Assembly (NCBI GenBank): GCA_003707065.3
Contig: PPXM03000007.1
Span: 434,001-498,000 of the forward strand
Length of the DNA: 64,000 nucleotides
Direction of reading: 5' to 3'
Source: Trigonopsis variabilis
Taxonomy: Eukaryota; Ascomycota; Trigonopsidomycetes; Trigonopsidales; Trigonopsidaceae
Under the pieces are notes generated by a model. It was not told where the DNA came from and did not search any database. It was given only the letters and a program-made list of their open reading frames with translations. Both the position numbers and the translations under genes were made by a program. Below, one piece after another: positions 23,158 to 34,680 of the stretch (position 1 is the first letter of the stretch; each line of letters starts with the position of its first letter).

Positions 23158-24612
23158 CTAGTTATCGCCAATGCTCGCCCTCAATGCTTCCGCCATCTCC
23201 AGTTCTTGAGCCGTGGGAATAGCAGGAGGGCTATTCAGGAGGTCTGGAGAGGAGAAGTCAACCATATCGAGCTCAGATTCATGTTTAGTCTCGGAATCCT
23301 TTTCTTTTTCCGCCTTTCGACGTAGGATTCCTGAACGTTTCGATCTTAGACCCGGGTGGGGAAGACCTCCGGAACAAATCTGTCGAGCACGGTGGCGGTT
23401 TAAGGCGTCATGACGAATAAATGCTTTCCCGCAGGGACAGACAAATGGTTTTTCTGTAGCATGGATTCTCTCATGGCGGTGAAGATCGTGAGGGCGGACA
23501 AAATTTGCATGACAGACGGAGCATTCAAATGGCCGCTCGCAGAGGTGGACCTGGATATGACTGATCAGATTATATCTGCGGTTGAATGGCTTCCCACAGC
23601 CGTTGTAAAGACAAATGAATTGTTCTCCTTGCTTGGCAACGTACTCGTCGAATTTCGAGGTATCGCGACGTCGAGGAGAGGGCGACTGTGATGGAGCAGC
23701 TTTTGTCCGTAAGGGGAATCTTCCCATATGGCTACTTCCAGATAAAGGAGCCCAGTCGAATTTGTCAGACTTTGGCGTCCCATGTTTGTCTGGCGATCTT
23801 GTAGGAGTCCTAGGGGTCTCTGTTGAAGAACTGTATGGATCTAACACATAAGGTAAATCTGTTGAAGAACTGGCCTGAGGAATCGAAGGAGAAAAGGGAT
23901 CGACGGCAGGGCCTGGAGAGTGGTTCAAAAACGGATCGTCCTGAAACTGGCTAGGTTTTAAAACACAAGAAGGTGGCGGGGTAGTAGTAGGATTAGAAGA
24001 AGAAGGATTCAGCAAGGGCGAAGGGTTTAAGAAGGCACTGTCGTCGTCCAAAGAAGGGAACTTAAAAGTAGAATCGAGTCCATTATCAATAAACCTAGTA
24101 TTACTGGGATGAAGATAATCAGTACTCGGGAAAAGAACTGTCGGCAAGTCATGATTTTGTTTAATCATACTGCTGTAATCCGAAGTCGAGTCAAGGTTAT
24201 AGTCATCTTCGAGAAATGTGGGACTCTCATTCAGAGGGGGAAATGCCACCTGTGGTAGCTCAGGAGTCAACGGTTCATAACTGCTTATTAGCTGACTTAA
24301 TGTCCTCCCATGGCCATGGGGTTTAGGCCTGTTTCTTTTGGGAGTGTTTAGTGCTAACGCTTCTTCAGTTTTGATCGACTCCTCAAACTCTTGCGCATAG
24401 CTATTTTCAGGAAGGGTAGGAGATTCATAAGGCTCATAAAAGCCAGAAGGGATTCCTAATCCTTCAATGTCGGAACAGGCGGTCGGTTTAAGGAACTTTG
24501 ACGCTTCTCTGGATATTCGCTCCAGCTGTTCCAACCTCTCCGCGCTAATCACCACGTATTTAGAAGCCAAGTTCTTGGCCAGCTCGGGATCTGGTACATT
24601 ATCCTGAGACAT
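23158..24612 (-). CDS. Swi5/Ace2-type C2H2 zinc-finger transcription factor
   Basis: Single exon of 484 residues. Three fingers lie at about 334-413: CLYNGCGKPFNRRYNLISH, CSVCHANFVRPHDLHRHERI and CPCGKAFIRHDALNRHRA followed by RQICSGG. The RRYN, HDL.RH and CPCGK.F...DAL..HR...ICSGG features match yeast Swi5/Ace2 specifically, rather than Crz1 or Mig1 types. Upstream are several SP/TP sites close to basic stretches (RTPTRSPDK, GTPKSDK, SQSPSPRRR), the arrangement by which Cdk keeps Swi5/Ace2 out of the nucleus in yeast. After the fingers come basic residues (LRSKRSGILRRKAEK). The N-terminus is acidic and Pro/Ser-rich, a plausible activation region. Likely role: late-mitotic/G1 transcription, including cell separation genes; inferred by homology. 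Confidence 0.82.
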   Translation of the reverse strand: MSQDNVPDPELAKNLASKYVVISAERLEQLERISREASKFLKPTACSDIEGLGIPSGFYEPYESPTLPENSYAQEFEESIKTEEALALNTPKRNRPKPHGHGRTLSQLISSYEPLTPELPQVAFPPLNESPTFLEDDYNLDSTSDYSSMIKQNHDLPTVLFPSTDYLHPSNTRFIDNGLDSTFKFPSLDDDSAFLNPSPLLNPSSSNPTTTPPPSCVLKPSQFQDDPFLNHSPGPAVDPFSPSIPQASSSTDLPYVLDPYSSSTETPRTPTRSPDKHGTPKSDKFDWAPLSGSSHMGRFPLRTKAAPSQSPSPRRRDTSKFDEYVAKQGEQFICLYNGCGKPFNRRYNLISHIQVHLCERPFECSVCHANFVRPHDLHRHERIHATEKPFVCPCGKAFIRHDALNRHRARQICSGGLPHPGLRSKRSGILRRKAEKEKDSETKHESELDMVDFSSPDLLNSPPAIPTAQELEMAEALRASIGDN

Positions 24613-26081
24613 GTGTAGAAATAAGAATAAAGAACTTAATCAATGAATAACAAAATTATCCAAAACCCGAAATAGAGACACTATTTGGTTTCGAGATTAT
24701 AGTTTAAGTAATACGATGATTATTATACCAAAGCAAGCTTGAATAAGAAAAGTTATGATCGACCAGCGACTAAGAAAGTTAGCTAAAACGTCGAGAAAAA
24801 GGACGACTATACCTAGATAAAGATATTTTTCCGAGACTGCAGAGTCGCTTGAAGCGAAGTTTTCAAGAAATACAGACCAGCTGTTAGAAAAAGATCACCA
24901 GGATCTCAAGATATGATCGGATAAGGTGATTAAAAAGAAAGAACCGCCGAGGATGACGCTTTGTTTATACGATACCCGAAAGAAGGAATCCCAAACACGC
25001 CGCACGATGACGGGTTACTACAGTGATCACCCCAGTCTGGAAAAGACATCCCACAATACTCGAAGCAACAGAATAGAAACTACATAACTCGGCTGGATTC
25101 TTTTACTCGTCTTATGCCAGCCTTTCTTTCGTTCCCGACCCTTTATTCTCTTGACCTTCCGTTACACTTGCGGTGGTTCTTGAGTGAGAGTATTCTCGAG
25201 CCATAGCAACGCAAACAGCCCTTCTATCTCGGACATAATGAACTGGCGCTTGCCTTCCACCCACTAACTTTAAGCACATTCGAAACTAACAATTTCAACA
25301 AGACAGCATCCTTGACAGTCACTTTGACTGATGCAGATAGTTTTACTGCTATTTCCCTCTAGAAATTCTAGTTCTCACAGCTTCAGCGGGGTTACTCCTG
25401 TCTGAAGGGATGCCGAATAACGATCTGGGTTGCCGGATTAGGAAATAAGTGCTCTGTCTTAAAGTTGCCGATAGATCCACTCAGTTGGAGTTATCCCTGA
25501 AGCAGCAGGGATTGGCCTAGAAAAGAAAAGAAAGGAAAATATTGAGAGCATTATAATCCCAGTGGATCCAATGATGGTCGCAATAACAAACAACTCCTGG
25601 GCGTGTCTATTAGACGAGTCAGGCGTAGCGTGCGAGGTCAAGCGGTCCCGCAGCTGATAAGACGTAACGCTCGCAACATGCTACACCGTCGTGGCTATGG
25701 CAGCTGCTCGACAAGCTTTTCTAGCAAGCCAATAGGAATTCCCTCCTAACTCTACTTTCAATGTGATTTTGCTAGGTTTAACGTAGTTAGCCGTCCTGGC
25801 AAAAATCACTTGTTAAAAAGCCATAGTGTCACTGCTTGTAGCTACAGGCACAATTTCTCAAATCGACCTCAGAGTCCACTTTACTGACTTGGTCAGGCCC
25901 TTAGATAAGCTCGCTTAGATGGGTATGTTTGCTAGCCTGCTAGACCGCACCAACCAAAAAAACCTCGTACATGATGTCAGTGACTAGGCCGGTCGTGCGT
26001 TTGCATCGGGATTGACAACCACCCTGATCTGAAGTGCTCCTACCAACCCTTGGCAGCCAGGGACCTCAACATCCAAAAGCC
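24613..26081. other. Intergenic, 1.47 kb, divergent zinc-finger factor/GH47 promoter region
   Basis: A large upstream region is usual for a regulated transcription factor gene. A minus-strand frame at 25459-25641 encodes one strongly hydrophobic helix (ELFVIATIIGSTGIIMLSI), but it begins without an ATG. It could join an ATG at 25679 only through a weak GTTACG donor. I do not annotate it as a gene. Confidence 0.4.
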
Positions 26082-29000
26082 ATGGTAACCCCGTTAATGA
26101 GATGGAGAAAACTACGTCCGATAGTATTTGTGCTTTTGTTTCTATTTTTTTTGAGTTATCTTTTGCCAACGGGGAGCGATTCCGGGCAATCGGCCTCTTC
26201 CAATAACGCAGATGGCAAGGAGGCCACCGAGGGACTCATGCCATTAGACGCTTATACTAAGCCAAAACCTCAAGAAGAGGAAGAAGGAGGCTTCACAATT
26301 GTTACGACTGGAATGGGATTCGGCCGCAAGGAGACAGAGACTTATATTGTGGACGCTGCATTCTATGAGCCACTAGTCAGATCGGTGAAGTACCCGATCC
26401 CTCCACAGGAGATTATCCCTCTACCTATCAAGAGCGATAAGAAGCTTCCAAAAGTACAGGCTCCCGCAAGCACTTTTGCAGAGACTGCCGAGGAAAAGAG
26501 GATCCGACTGACTCGTCTTGCTGCGATCAAAGCCGCTTTTGCCAGATCGTGGAGTGCCTATAAAACGGTGGCATGGGGTCATGATGAAATTAAACCGCTC
26601 TCCAAAGGCTTTGCCGATCCGTTCACCGGATGGGCAGCTACGTTGGTGGATACGATCGATACGCTAATCATCATGGGTCTGACGGAAGAACTCCAAGAGG
26701 CTGACGAGTTTTTGGAGACTATTGATTTTTCAAGAACCCGACGTCAGGATATTCCACTCTTTGAAACGGTTATCCGATATCTTGGTGGCTTGTTATCGGC
26801 TTACGACCTGTCCAATCAAAAGAAACCTCTCTATTTGGAAAAGGCAATCCAGCTAGCTGATAATCTCATGGGAGCATTCGACACTCCTAACCATATGCCT
26901 CTTACCTATTTCCGATGGTCTCCAAAGTATACAAGGCGACACATGCGAGCCGGAACAGCTGTCGTCTTTTCTGAATTGTCGTCCTTGTCTGTTGAATTTA
27001 CTCGTCTTAGCCAGATCACTGGAAATAATACTTACTTTGACGCTATCCAACGTATCACCGATGCTATGGATGACTTTTCTACAAAGACTGGCATTTCTGG
27101 TCTTTTTCCAGATCGAGTTGACGCTTCAGGCTGCGTTCTTAAACCAATTCCTCCTCCTCGCAAAGACGAAGGCACCGAAGAGGTTGCCAATGACTTCAAG
27201 CAAAGCGAACACGTCCAGACCGAAAAAGATACTGGGGAAACAACAACCAGTGGCAAGAAAATCATCGACAGCGACTCTCCTCCTCAACAGCGTGTGATTC
27301 CGATCAAAGCTAGTGAACACCAACAGGAATTGGATAAAAACTCGGATGAACAGGGCGCGAATATGAAACTTGACGACGCCATTAGCTCCAAAAGCGGTGC
27401 CAGATTGGGCAAGCCGAAGACTGGAATAGACGAATCGACGCATCCTGCATTTAAGGGCTCTGGCCAGAACCAAGTTCCTTTGAACATCCTTCAGGATACC
27501 ATAGGTGAAAAAGGTTCACCGGCAAAGGTCGGCCAGGGTGAGAAGGAGCCAGACTCGCTCAATTTTGCTGCGCAAGTAGAACCACCTCCAGGGAAATCTC
27601 TTGTTTCAGAATCTTCCAAAGACTCGCTATCATTCGATGGGTCTTCCCAGCTGAGCTCTTCAAATCAGGAGAATGCCATTGCTGGCAATTCAGGTCCTGT
27701 CGGAATTGACGCTCAAGGCAGGCCGATTCCAATTGCGGATGCCAAAGCTGTCACTGCTTCCGGAAAGACTGACTCAGGGAGCAAAGGCTCCTCATTATTG
27801 TCGAATGGGTATCTTGAAGGAGAAGACACATATAAACCTGCCCCAGGCCTGATTTCTCCTAATTCTAAGCAGAACGCTCCCGGTTCATTGAAAGGTGGAT
27901 CAACTGGTCAATCTTTACTGGCCGGAGAAGATAGCTTAAAAGTCGAAAATGATGCTGCCCATGCAAAGTTGGCAGGATCGGCGTCAGATGCGGAGAAATT
28001 GTTCGACGAGCAGGATGCGCTCGAGATAGCTTCAGATTTGGAGGACAAGGCATCCAAAGCAAACACGTTGGGTGATAGAGAAAGCTTAACTCTCAAAGGA
28101 GGAAAACAGGAAGCTTCTGAGGAAGAACTTGAAATGGAACTTCCCAAGATTGGGGGAAGTGGTGCTAAAAAAGCTGGGAGTAAGATCGAGAAAAGAGCGG
28201 TAATCCCAGAAGAGCCCGCTTCCGGGTTAGCTGCCAACGACGCAGATAGTGACGAGGAAATCTGTTACGTCCAAGGATTCGACGGCGAAGTTCCGTTTTA
28301 CGCGCGATGTCAGCCGACTGGTCTGCAAGTCTCGCCTGTTGCTGCCAGCCAGGATTTCGGTATGGGAGGCATGATCGATTCGACTTACGAGTACTTCCTG
28401 AAGGAATACATTCTACTGGGAGGCGCTAGCGATCAATATAAGCGGTTATATGAGCATGCCATTGATCAGGCTTCCCAGTATATCTTCTTCCGCCCCATGC
28501 TTGAAGGCAACCCTGATATTCTCTTTGTTGGAAAGTCAATCTATCAGAATGGACGAATAACGTTTGGAGCAGAGATGTCTCATCTAGCTTGTTTTGCTGG
28601 CGGATTGGTTGGCCTTGGGTCGAGGATTTTGAACCGCCCAGGTGATATGAATGTCGCCGAACGCCTGACAGAAGGATGCTTTTGGTCCTATGACAAGACG
28701 CCAACTGGAATCATGCCTGAATGGTTTACTGTACAACCTTGTCCTCGATACGGGTCCTGTGACTACAAACCGCCCGAGAAAGATCCCCAAGAGAAGCCTT
28801 CTAAGTCTGTTGAAAAGGAAGAAATCGAGGATATTCCAATGAGAGACGAAGATTGGCAGCTGCTTAAAAGTGAGAAGCCGACCATTGGCAACTTCTTGAA
28901 CTATGAATATCTTCTTCCCAGTAAGGGAGTTGCAGCGAAGGATTCTACGGCAATCAGGGACGAGGAAGATTACCAACTGCGTGATTCGTTCCTTCAGGCT

Positions 29001-29391
29001 GACAAGTCGTATATACTTCGACCTGAAGCTTTAGAGAGTATGTTCACCATGTATAGGATCACTGGTGATCCAAAATGGCAGGACCATGCATGGAAGATGT
29101 TTCAGGCAATTGAGAAATACTGCCGAGCTGGCATGTCTTATGCCCCAATTAGAAATGTGGCCAATAATGTTAGTCCATCCCACAAGGACTCCCTGGAGAG
29201 GTATGATACAACCTAGCAAATTTCTAACTTCTAGCTTTTGGACCGCAGAAACCCTTAAATACTTGTATTTAATCTTTTCGGATCCAAACACGGTATCTCT
29301 GTAAGTGAATTCGACTTCTTGGCGGTCTAACAATAGTGACGACTACGTCTTAAATACTGAAGCACATCCTTTGGCCCGCCGAAACCTTTAG
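26082..29391 (+). CDS. GH47 class I alpha-1,2-mannosidase with a long disordered insertion
   Basis: Three exons, 26082-29200, 29235-29300 and 29337-29391; introns 34 and 36 nt; about 1079 residues. An N-terminal signal anchor (residues about 13-28, PIVFVLLFLFFLSYLL) makes it a type II ER/Golgi protein. GH47 blocks: YKTVAWGHDEIKPLS, GWAATLVDTIDTLIIMGL, FETVIRYLGGLLSAYDLS, then FGMGGMIDSTYEYFLKEYIL, MSHLACFAGG, YILRPEALESMFTMYRITGD and, across a splice, ESFWTAETLKYLYLIFSDP, ending NTEAHPL. The domain is split by roughly 400 residues (about 350-755) rich in Ser, Gly, Lys and Glu with no recognisable fold. Typical family members are 500-650 residues. Known role: trimming mannose from N-glycans. 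Whether it is Golgi-type or Mns1/Htm1-type in function cannot be told. Confidence 0.88.
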
Positions 29392-29504
29392 AGATCTAAT
29401 AAATTGTTGAGAGGTTGTGTTGATGAATGTTATGATCAAATAGAATGAGCGTTCGTTTGACTTAGAGATATCTCTTCATATTCGTAGATTTGATAGAATA
29501 CATT

Positions 29505-31275
29505 TCACTCAGAAGGTCCTTCTTTAAGTGAAGACCGACCGGCTTTTAGAAGCTCATCACAGAGAAGAAGATTGGATGCTATTGAGGTTGCATTTGAAAT
29601 AGCATTTCGAATAACCCTGTATGAGTCGTAGACTCCTTCCAAAATGGGATCCATGGGCTCACCCGTATTGAGGTCGATACCAACCACATGACCATCTTGA
29701 TATTCATCCTGCATTTCGGCGAGACAATCTAGAATGTCAAACCCACCGTTGGCAGCCAAGGTTTTAGGAATTACAAGTAGAGCCTCTGCGAATGCTTGCA
29801 CGCCAGCGCGAGCCTTCCCTTTGATCGTTGGCATATAATCGGCAGTGAGATGATGAGCGGCAGCCACTTGAAAAGCACCGCCTCCAGGTACAATAGCCTT
29901 ATCTGACAAAGCATTCGAGATGCTGCGGAGGCCATCACGAACGGCATCATTGATTTGAGTCATAGAATGCTGATTTGGTCCCTTAATAAGAATGGTGACA
30001 CTCTTGGGATCCTTGACTTCCTCCACAAAGGTGTATTTCTCCTCTCCAATGACGTATTCATATACCTTACCAGCGAATCCAAGATCATCTATAGAGAGAT
30101 CGTCAACACTGTTTTTGGCGGTTCCACCGCAGACAAGCTGGAGACGTTCCATATTCCGTCTCTTAGCACGCCTGAGAGCCAAGATTCCGTTCCGAGCAAG
30201 GACATCTAACGCAGGAGGATCAATGCCTTTCTGATTGATGATAACAAAGCCTTTTGAAGGGTCATTACCGCACACGCTATTCTTAAGGTCGAGAATTTTA
30301 TTTAATTTCTCATTAACAAACGCCCGTTCTGAGGAAGCCAGTTTTTCTCGTTGCTCGGCGCTGTTATAATAGAAGCCACTATTGATTTCGGTCTTCTCAT
30401 ATTCTAGTGAGATATTCAAAGTGAGGATATAAGCATTCTTGACGGATTTGGGCATATCAGGATGTCTTCCACCATGATCCAAGACCAGCCCTCGGATGAG
30501 CGAAGTTTCGGGAGCAGAGCGACTCTGCATCTTGACAATTTCAACCATATGAAGATCGATAGGTTTATGAGGTTGCTGAACAGCTAATACAGCATCTGTA
30601 ACAACGGGAGTCAAGGGTTCAGCGAGTTTTGAGGGAAGTTTCGTGATCAGAGAACTTCGAGCCACCCCAAGAAGAAGTTCGCGGTCAAAAGTCGAGTAAT
30701 CCACTTTGAAGGAATTTAAAAACTACTTAATCAGCAATAAGTCTACCTTCATCAAACCTTTAAACTCTCGGCCCTGGCAAGGTCAAATCCTTCGGTAAGA
30801 AGACGAGGATGAAGACCCTCCTGGATGAATCGATCCGCTTGCTTCAAGAGCTCTCCCACCAGAAGGACGACTGAAGTAGTACCATCTCCTGTGATTTCAT
30901 CCTGAGCAGTGGCAGCTCGAGCTAGAAAACGTTAGACGACCTATTCTTCATCTTGTGACTTACCAATCAAGACGGCAGTAGGGTTCTGAATTTGCTGTCA
31001 AAGTTAGTTTTTCTTCTGTTTTCTTGTGCCTACCATTTCCGATAATAACACTTTACCGTCTTTTGTAAGTTTGATTCCACCAGAACCATCAACAAGCCTA
31101 ACTAGGTCAGCTCTGGATCACCACCAGAAGAAATCACGTACATTTTTATCGTGCCTTTAGGGCCCAGATTGGAGGACAAGACAGATTGGAGTCCAGTAGC
31201 AGCATTGATATTTACACTCAATGCCTGAGCTCTTCGAAGAGACTCTGCTTTTGGATTCAAAAGCTGGAGAGACAT
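29505..31275 (-). CDS. CCT6: CCT6 (zeta) subunit of the cytosolic chaperonin
   Basis: Five exons, 31142-31275, 31034-31097, 30964-30994 (31 nt), 30758-30921 and 29505-30722; introns 44, 39, 42 and 35 nt; about 536 residues. It starts [20 protein letters not shown]. It carries the group II chaperonin nucleotide motifs [14 protein letters not shown] and [13 protein letters not shown] across splices, then [15 protein letters not shown]. Zeta-specific wording includes [20 protein letters not shown] and [15 protein letters not shown]. Known role: one of eight subunits of TRiC/CCT, which folds actin, tubulin and WD-repeat proteins. Divergent from NOP58. In the first intron the second of two nearby AGs is used, because it restores KMLVDG. 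Confidence 0.94.
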
Positions 31276-31672
31276 GTTGAAGTAACGGTGGTGGAAGTCA
31301 GTGGAAGAAGAGTATCCAGGCCAACGTTCGCAACACCTAGGCGCGGATGAGTTCACCTGCGACAACTGTGAGGCTTACCAGTTTTGAACTTAAGAATCCT
31401 TCATGACTATGACCTGCTACATTTTGCAATTAGACGTTATGAAATTTGTGAGAATGAATTGAACTGTTATTAGGAGCTCTGCACTAGGGTGATCCTGACA
31501 AGGGTTGCTGGTGCTCTCTAAATAGAGAGGACACCCGTAGGAAATAAGGAAATAGAAAGGAGGCAAGTGGAAAGGAGGGAAATAGAAAGGGTGTAATTAG
31601 GAAACCAGCAAGTTCCCTTTTGGGCTTGGTTGTAACCCATGCGGTAACGCTACAAAATTTTTCCCATTAGAC
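31276..31672. other. Divergent CCT6/NOP58 promoter region, 397 bp
   Basis: No gene. It contains the purine-rich repeat listed separately at 31539-31591. An AACCAGCA at 31603-31610 matches the yeast Swi5/Ace2 site RRCCAGCR; that could be chance. Confidence 0.4.
31539..31591 (+). repeat. Purine-rich tract with a 13-bp direct repeat
   Basis: Nearly pure A/G stretch upstream of NOP58. GGAAATAGAAAGG occurs exactly at 31548-31560 and again at 31578-31590, 30 bp apart. It may be a promoter element or simple-sequence drift. Confidence 0.6.
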
Positions 31673-33184
31673 ATGTCGGTTCATTATTTATTATTTGAAG
31701 AACCTTCCGGATATGCTTTATTCGAGGTGGTGAATCAGCCGGATACCATTGGTTCAAGGCTTAAGGAAGTCCAAGAAGCGGCCAATGATCTGAGCAAGTT
31801 TGGAAAAATGGTCAAACTTGTTTCTTTTGCTCCATTCCAAAATGCAGCTCAAGCCTTGGAGAATGCTAATGACATCTCAGAGGGCATTGTTAGCGATCAA
31901 CTACAAGCTTTACTGGAAATGAATTTACCTAAGGGAGGTAAAAAGTCCAAAGTGACTCTTGGAATCAGTGACAAGAACCTCGGTGTCAGCATTAAAGAAA
32001 CTTTTCCTTATGTTGACTGTATCTCTTCAGATGTTGTACAAGACCTGTTGCGTGGAATCAGATTACATGGGTCTAAACTGCTTAAGCAGCTCCACGAAGG
32101 CGATTTAGAACGGGCTCAGTTAGGTCTTGGCCACGCTTACTCTCGAGCCAAGGTTAAGTTTTCTGTCCAAAAGAATGACAATCATATCATTCAAGCCATT
32201 GCACTGCTTGATCAGTTGGACAAAGACATTAACACTTTTGCAATGAGAGTCAGAGAATGGTATGGCTGGCATTTTCCTGAATTGGCTAAAATTGTCAATG
32301 ATAACTATACTTATGCTAAACTGGCTCGATTTATTCAGGATAAATCATCTTTGAATGAAGACAAACTTAACGATGTTGCACAGTTTGTCAATGATGACTC
32401 GGCCATTGCTCAAAGTATCATTGATGCCGCTCGGGTTTCCATGGGTCAAGATCTTTCTGAAATAGATATGGCAAATATTTGCACATTTGCTGATCGTGTT
32501 ATTGAACTCGTCGACTACAGAAAGAGTCTTTATAGCTACCTGGTTGAAAAAATGCATACTGTTGCACCTAACCTTGCCGAGTTGATTGGTGATGTGGTTG
32601 GTGCTCGATTAATCTCTCATGCTGGCTCATTGACCAATCTGGCCAAGTATCCTGCATCCACAGTTCAGATCCTGGGTGCCGAAAAGGCGCTATTCCGTGC
32701 TCTCAAGACAAAGGGTAACACTCCCAAGTATGGGCTAATCTATCATTCTTCATTCATCGGTAAGGCTGGATCCAAGAATAAGGGTCGGATATCAAGGTTT
32801 CTCGCCAACAAGTGCTCTATTGCCTCTCGAATTGACAACTTTGCTGATGCTCCCACCACCAAATTCGGAGAAGCCCTCAAGGCTCAAGTTGAAGAGCGAT
32901 TAAGGTTTTACGAGACCGGAGAGACCCCTTCAAAGAACGCAGATGTGATGAAGCATGTCATGGATTCGATTCTAGATGATATACCAGAAGACGGTGGTGC
33001 TGAGATCGATGAAGATATCGAAATGGACGGTGCTACCGAAGACATCGATGTCTCGGTGAAGAAGGACAAGAAAGAGAAGAAAGAGAAGAAAGAGAAGAAG
33101 GAAAAGAAGGAGAAGAAGGAAAAGAAAGAGAAGAAAGAAAAGAAAGAAAAGAAGGAGAAGAAGCACAAGAAGCAAAAGGAATGA
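31673..33184 (+). CDS. NOP58: Nop58, core protein of box C/D snoRNPs
   Basis: Single exon of 503 residues. N-terminal domain [20 protein letters not shown]; coiled coil in the middle; NOP domain with [64 protein letters not shown] (spread over about 299-345), and [20 protein letters not shown]. The C-terminal 45 residues are an almost perfect KKEKKE tail, as in yeast and animal Nop58. Known role: binds the snoRNA C'/D' region with Nop56 and fibrillarin and guides 2'-O-methylation and pre-rRNA cleavage in the nucleolus. No intron found, in contrast to most neighbours. Confidence 0.95.
   Translation: MSVHYLLFEEPSGYALFEVVNQPDTIGSRLKEVQEAANDLSKFGKMVKLVSFAPFQNAAQALENANDISEGIVSDQLQALLEMNLPKGGKKSKVTLGISDKNLGVSIKETFPYVDCISSDVVQDLLRGIRLHGSKLLKQLHEGDLERAQLGLGHAYSRAKVKFSVQKNDNHIIQAIALLDQLDKDINTFAMRVREWYGWHFPELAKIVNDNYTYAKLARFIQDKSSLNEDKLNDVAQFVNDDSAIAQSIIDAARVSMGQDLSEIDMANICTFADRVIELVDYRKSLYSYLVEKMHTVAPNLAELIGDVVGARLISHAGSLTNLAKYPASTVQILGAEKALFRALKTKGNTPKYGLIYHSSFIGKAGSKNKGRISRFLANKCSIASRIDNFADAPTTKFGEALKAQVEERLRFYETGETPSKNADVMKHVMDSILDDIPEDGGAEIDEDIEMDGATEDIDVSVKKDKKEKKEKKEKKEKKEKKEKKEKKEKKEKKEKKHKKQKE
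33055..33180 (+). repeat. Coding KKE microsatellite in NOP58
   Basis: Imperfect tandem AAGAARGARAAG units encode the lysine/glutamate tail. Minus-strand open frames across it are mirror artefacts of low complexity. Confidence 0.75.
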
Positions 33185-33333
33185 GCGCCTTGTATCAGTA
33201 GAATTGGGTTTGGATGTACGTGTATATTGAAATGTTTTGTGTCCCGTTACGTCTGTCATTGATGTTGAGCTGCAAACACTAAGCCGCGAGGTCGTTCAAC
33301 ATGATCATTCATTATTTCGTACCTGACATCATT

Positions 33334-34073
33334 TTAAAGATACATCCCAGTAGGTCTCGCTTGCATATTGCGGATCTTTTGGATGTCATATTGTCCAGGG
33401 AAACCCAGAATTGTTTCAAAAGCTGATACTGCGGCTTCTATAGCTTCCATCTCGGGATATTCATGGCCAGGAACGCCCTGAGCCTCCACTATTAAGGCAA
33501 TGGCCGCCTTCTGCTGTAATTCGCACAGAGAAACTAATGCTGCCGAAGTACTTGTGATGAATTCAGGAGCTTTCAGTGTTGGTAGATCGACATCGGGCCC
33601 ATTCGACGTCACTAGAATTTGAACGAGATCTTGGTAATTAGCCTTAGTAGCAAAAGCAAGCACAAGATTTGAAGGGGCTTGTTGAAGAATGGAGCGGGAG
33701 AGTGAATCATCTAGCCGCGGGTCCAGCTTGGGGATTGAAATGATATAAAGCTGCTTTTCGTTGAGAGACAGTGAGTAGATGGCGCAGGAGACGGAGGCGA
33801 GCACATTGATTGATCCGACTTTGATTAAAGGGCCAAAGCCCCAGAAGATTGTCTCCAGTGATTTCGGAACGATTATGAGGGTATCGAGCAAGAGTGACTT
33901 ATCCCAGTTCCAAGTAATGTCCAGTTCGTGGATAACTTTGGACCAGTTACTGGGCCCTGATTCTTCGTCGGACGAGTAATCGTCATCCAAGGCATATCGA
34001 GGAGGTGGATTTTCTAGCCAAGGTCTCAACTATTTATCAATATTGATGCTGGGCTCGTAGAGCTTACCTGCAT
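33334..34073 (-). CDS. PBA1: Proteasome assembly chaperone Pba1/Poc1 (PSMG1-like)
   Basis: Two exons: 34068-34073, only ATG CAG, and 33334-34029, separated by a 38-nt intron; about 233 residues. The long frame has no ATG of its own at the front, and the two-codon exon supplies MQLRPWLENPPPRY. N-terminal PPRY followed by an acidic stretch, LKAPEFITSTSAALVSL and the C-terminal ARPTGMYL correspond to KHLL.., LQPPEFITGF and AQSGLYI of yeast Pba1. The last residues are the family's HbYX-like tail (here M-Y-L) that inserts between 20S alpha subunits. Known role: assembling the proteasome alpha ring with Pba2. Start codons of this gene and prefoldin 6 are only 77 bp apart. Confidence 0.82.
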
Positions 34074-34150
34074 GTTGGGGCAAGAGAGGTCTGGTGGTGA
34101 TTCTGTGGGTCAACGTAGCCTTCTTACAGTAGAGGCCCAGGAGAACCAAA

Positions 34151-34680
34151 ATGGCCGATATCAAGCTACAACAAGAGTTTGAGAAGAAGAATCAACTATT
34201 CAATGATATACAACAAGGTAGACCAGTGATGAGAAGAATTATTGACCGGTAGACGTTGTGAAATTCGTGGAGGCTCGGCAGAAGTTGGAGACCCAATTGC
34301 AAGAGAACAAAATAGTGCAAAAAGTGAGATCTAAGAAGAAGCAGGCTAATATCGTTAGGAATTCTCTATTCTTGAAGATGATGCCAAAATTTACAAGCTA
34401 ATTGGGCCAGTCCTGGTTCCTCAGGATAATGTGGAGGCTAAAATGAACGTGGACAAACGGTTAGAATTCATTGAAGGAGAAATGTGAGTAAAAGGTGTAT
34501 GCCGACGATAGACTAATCTGTAAGAAAACGAATGGAGAAGCAGATTGCTGAAGGTCAAGTCAAATTAGAAAAGACTCGTCAAGAGGTGAGTTAAAAGCAC
34601 CATACCAATAATACTAAAACCAGGTCGTTTCTTTACGGACCAACATGATTCAAAGTGTGTCTGACTCTCCGTCCAAGTGA
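34151..34680 (+). CDS. YKE2: Prefoldin subunit 6 (Yke2/KE2)
   Basis: Five exons, 34151-34217, 34253-34323, 34359-34483, 34525-34585 and 34624-34680, with introns of 35, 35, 41 and 38 nt; about 126 residues. The spliced product has the beta-type prefoldin pattern: N-terminal coil, EFSILEDDAKIYKLIGPVLV, DNVEAKMNVDKRLEFIEGEI and a C-terminal coil. Each splice keeps frame. It is too fragmented to show as one open frame. Known role: subunit of the hexameric prefoldin that feeds CCT. Divergent from PBA1, so two proteostasis genes probably share one promoter. Confidence 0.92.

Noticed and set aside
26853-28237. Several minus-strand frames opposite the GH47 insertion
   Set aside because: Antisense shadows of a biased-composition coding region, with no motifs.
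32908-33259. Minus-strand frames rich in Phe, Leu and Ser opposite the NOP58 tail
   Set aside because: They are the antisense reading of the KKE repeat.
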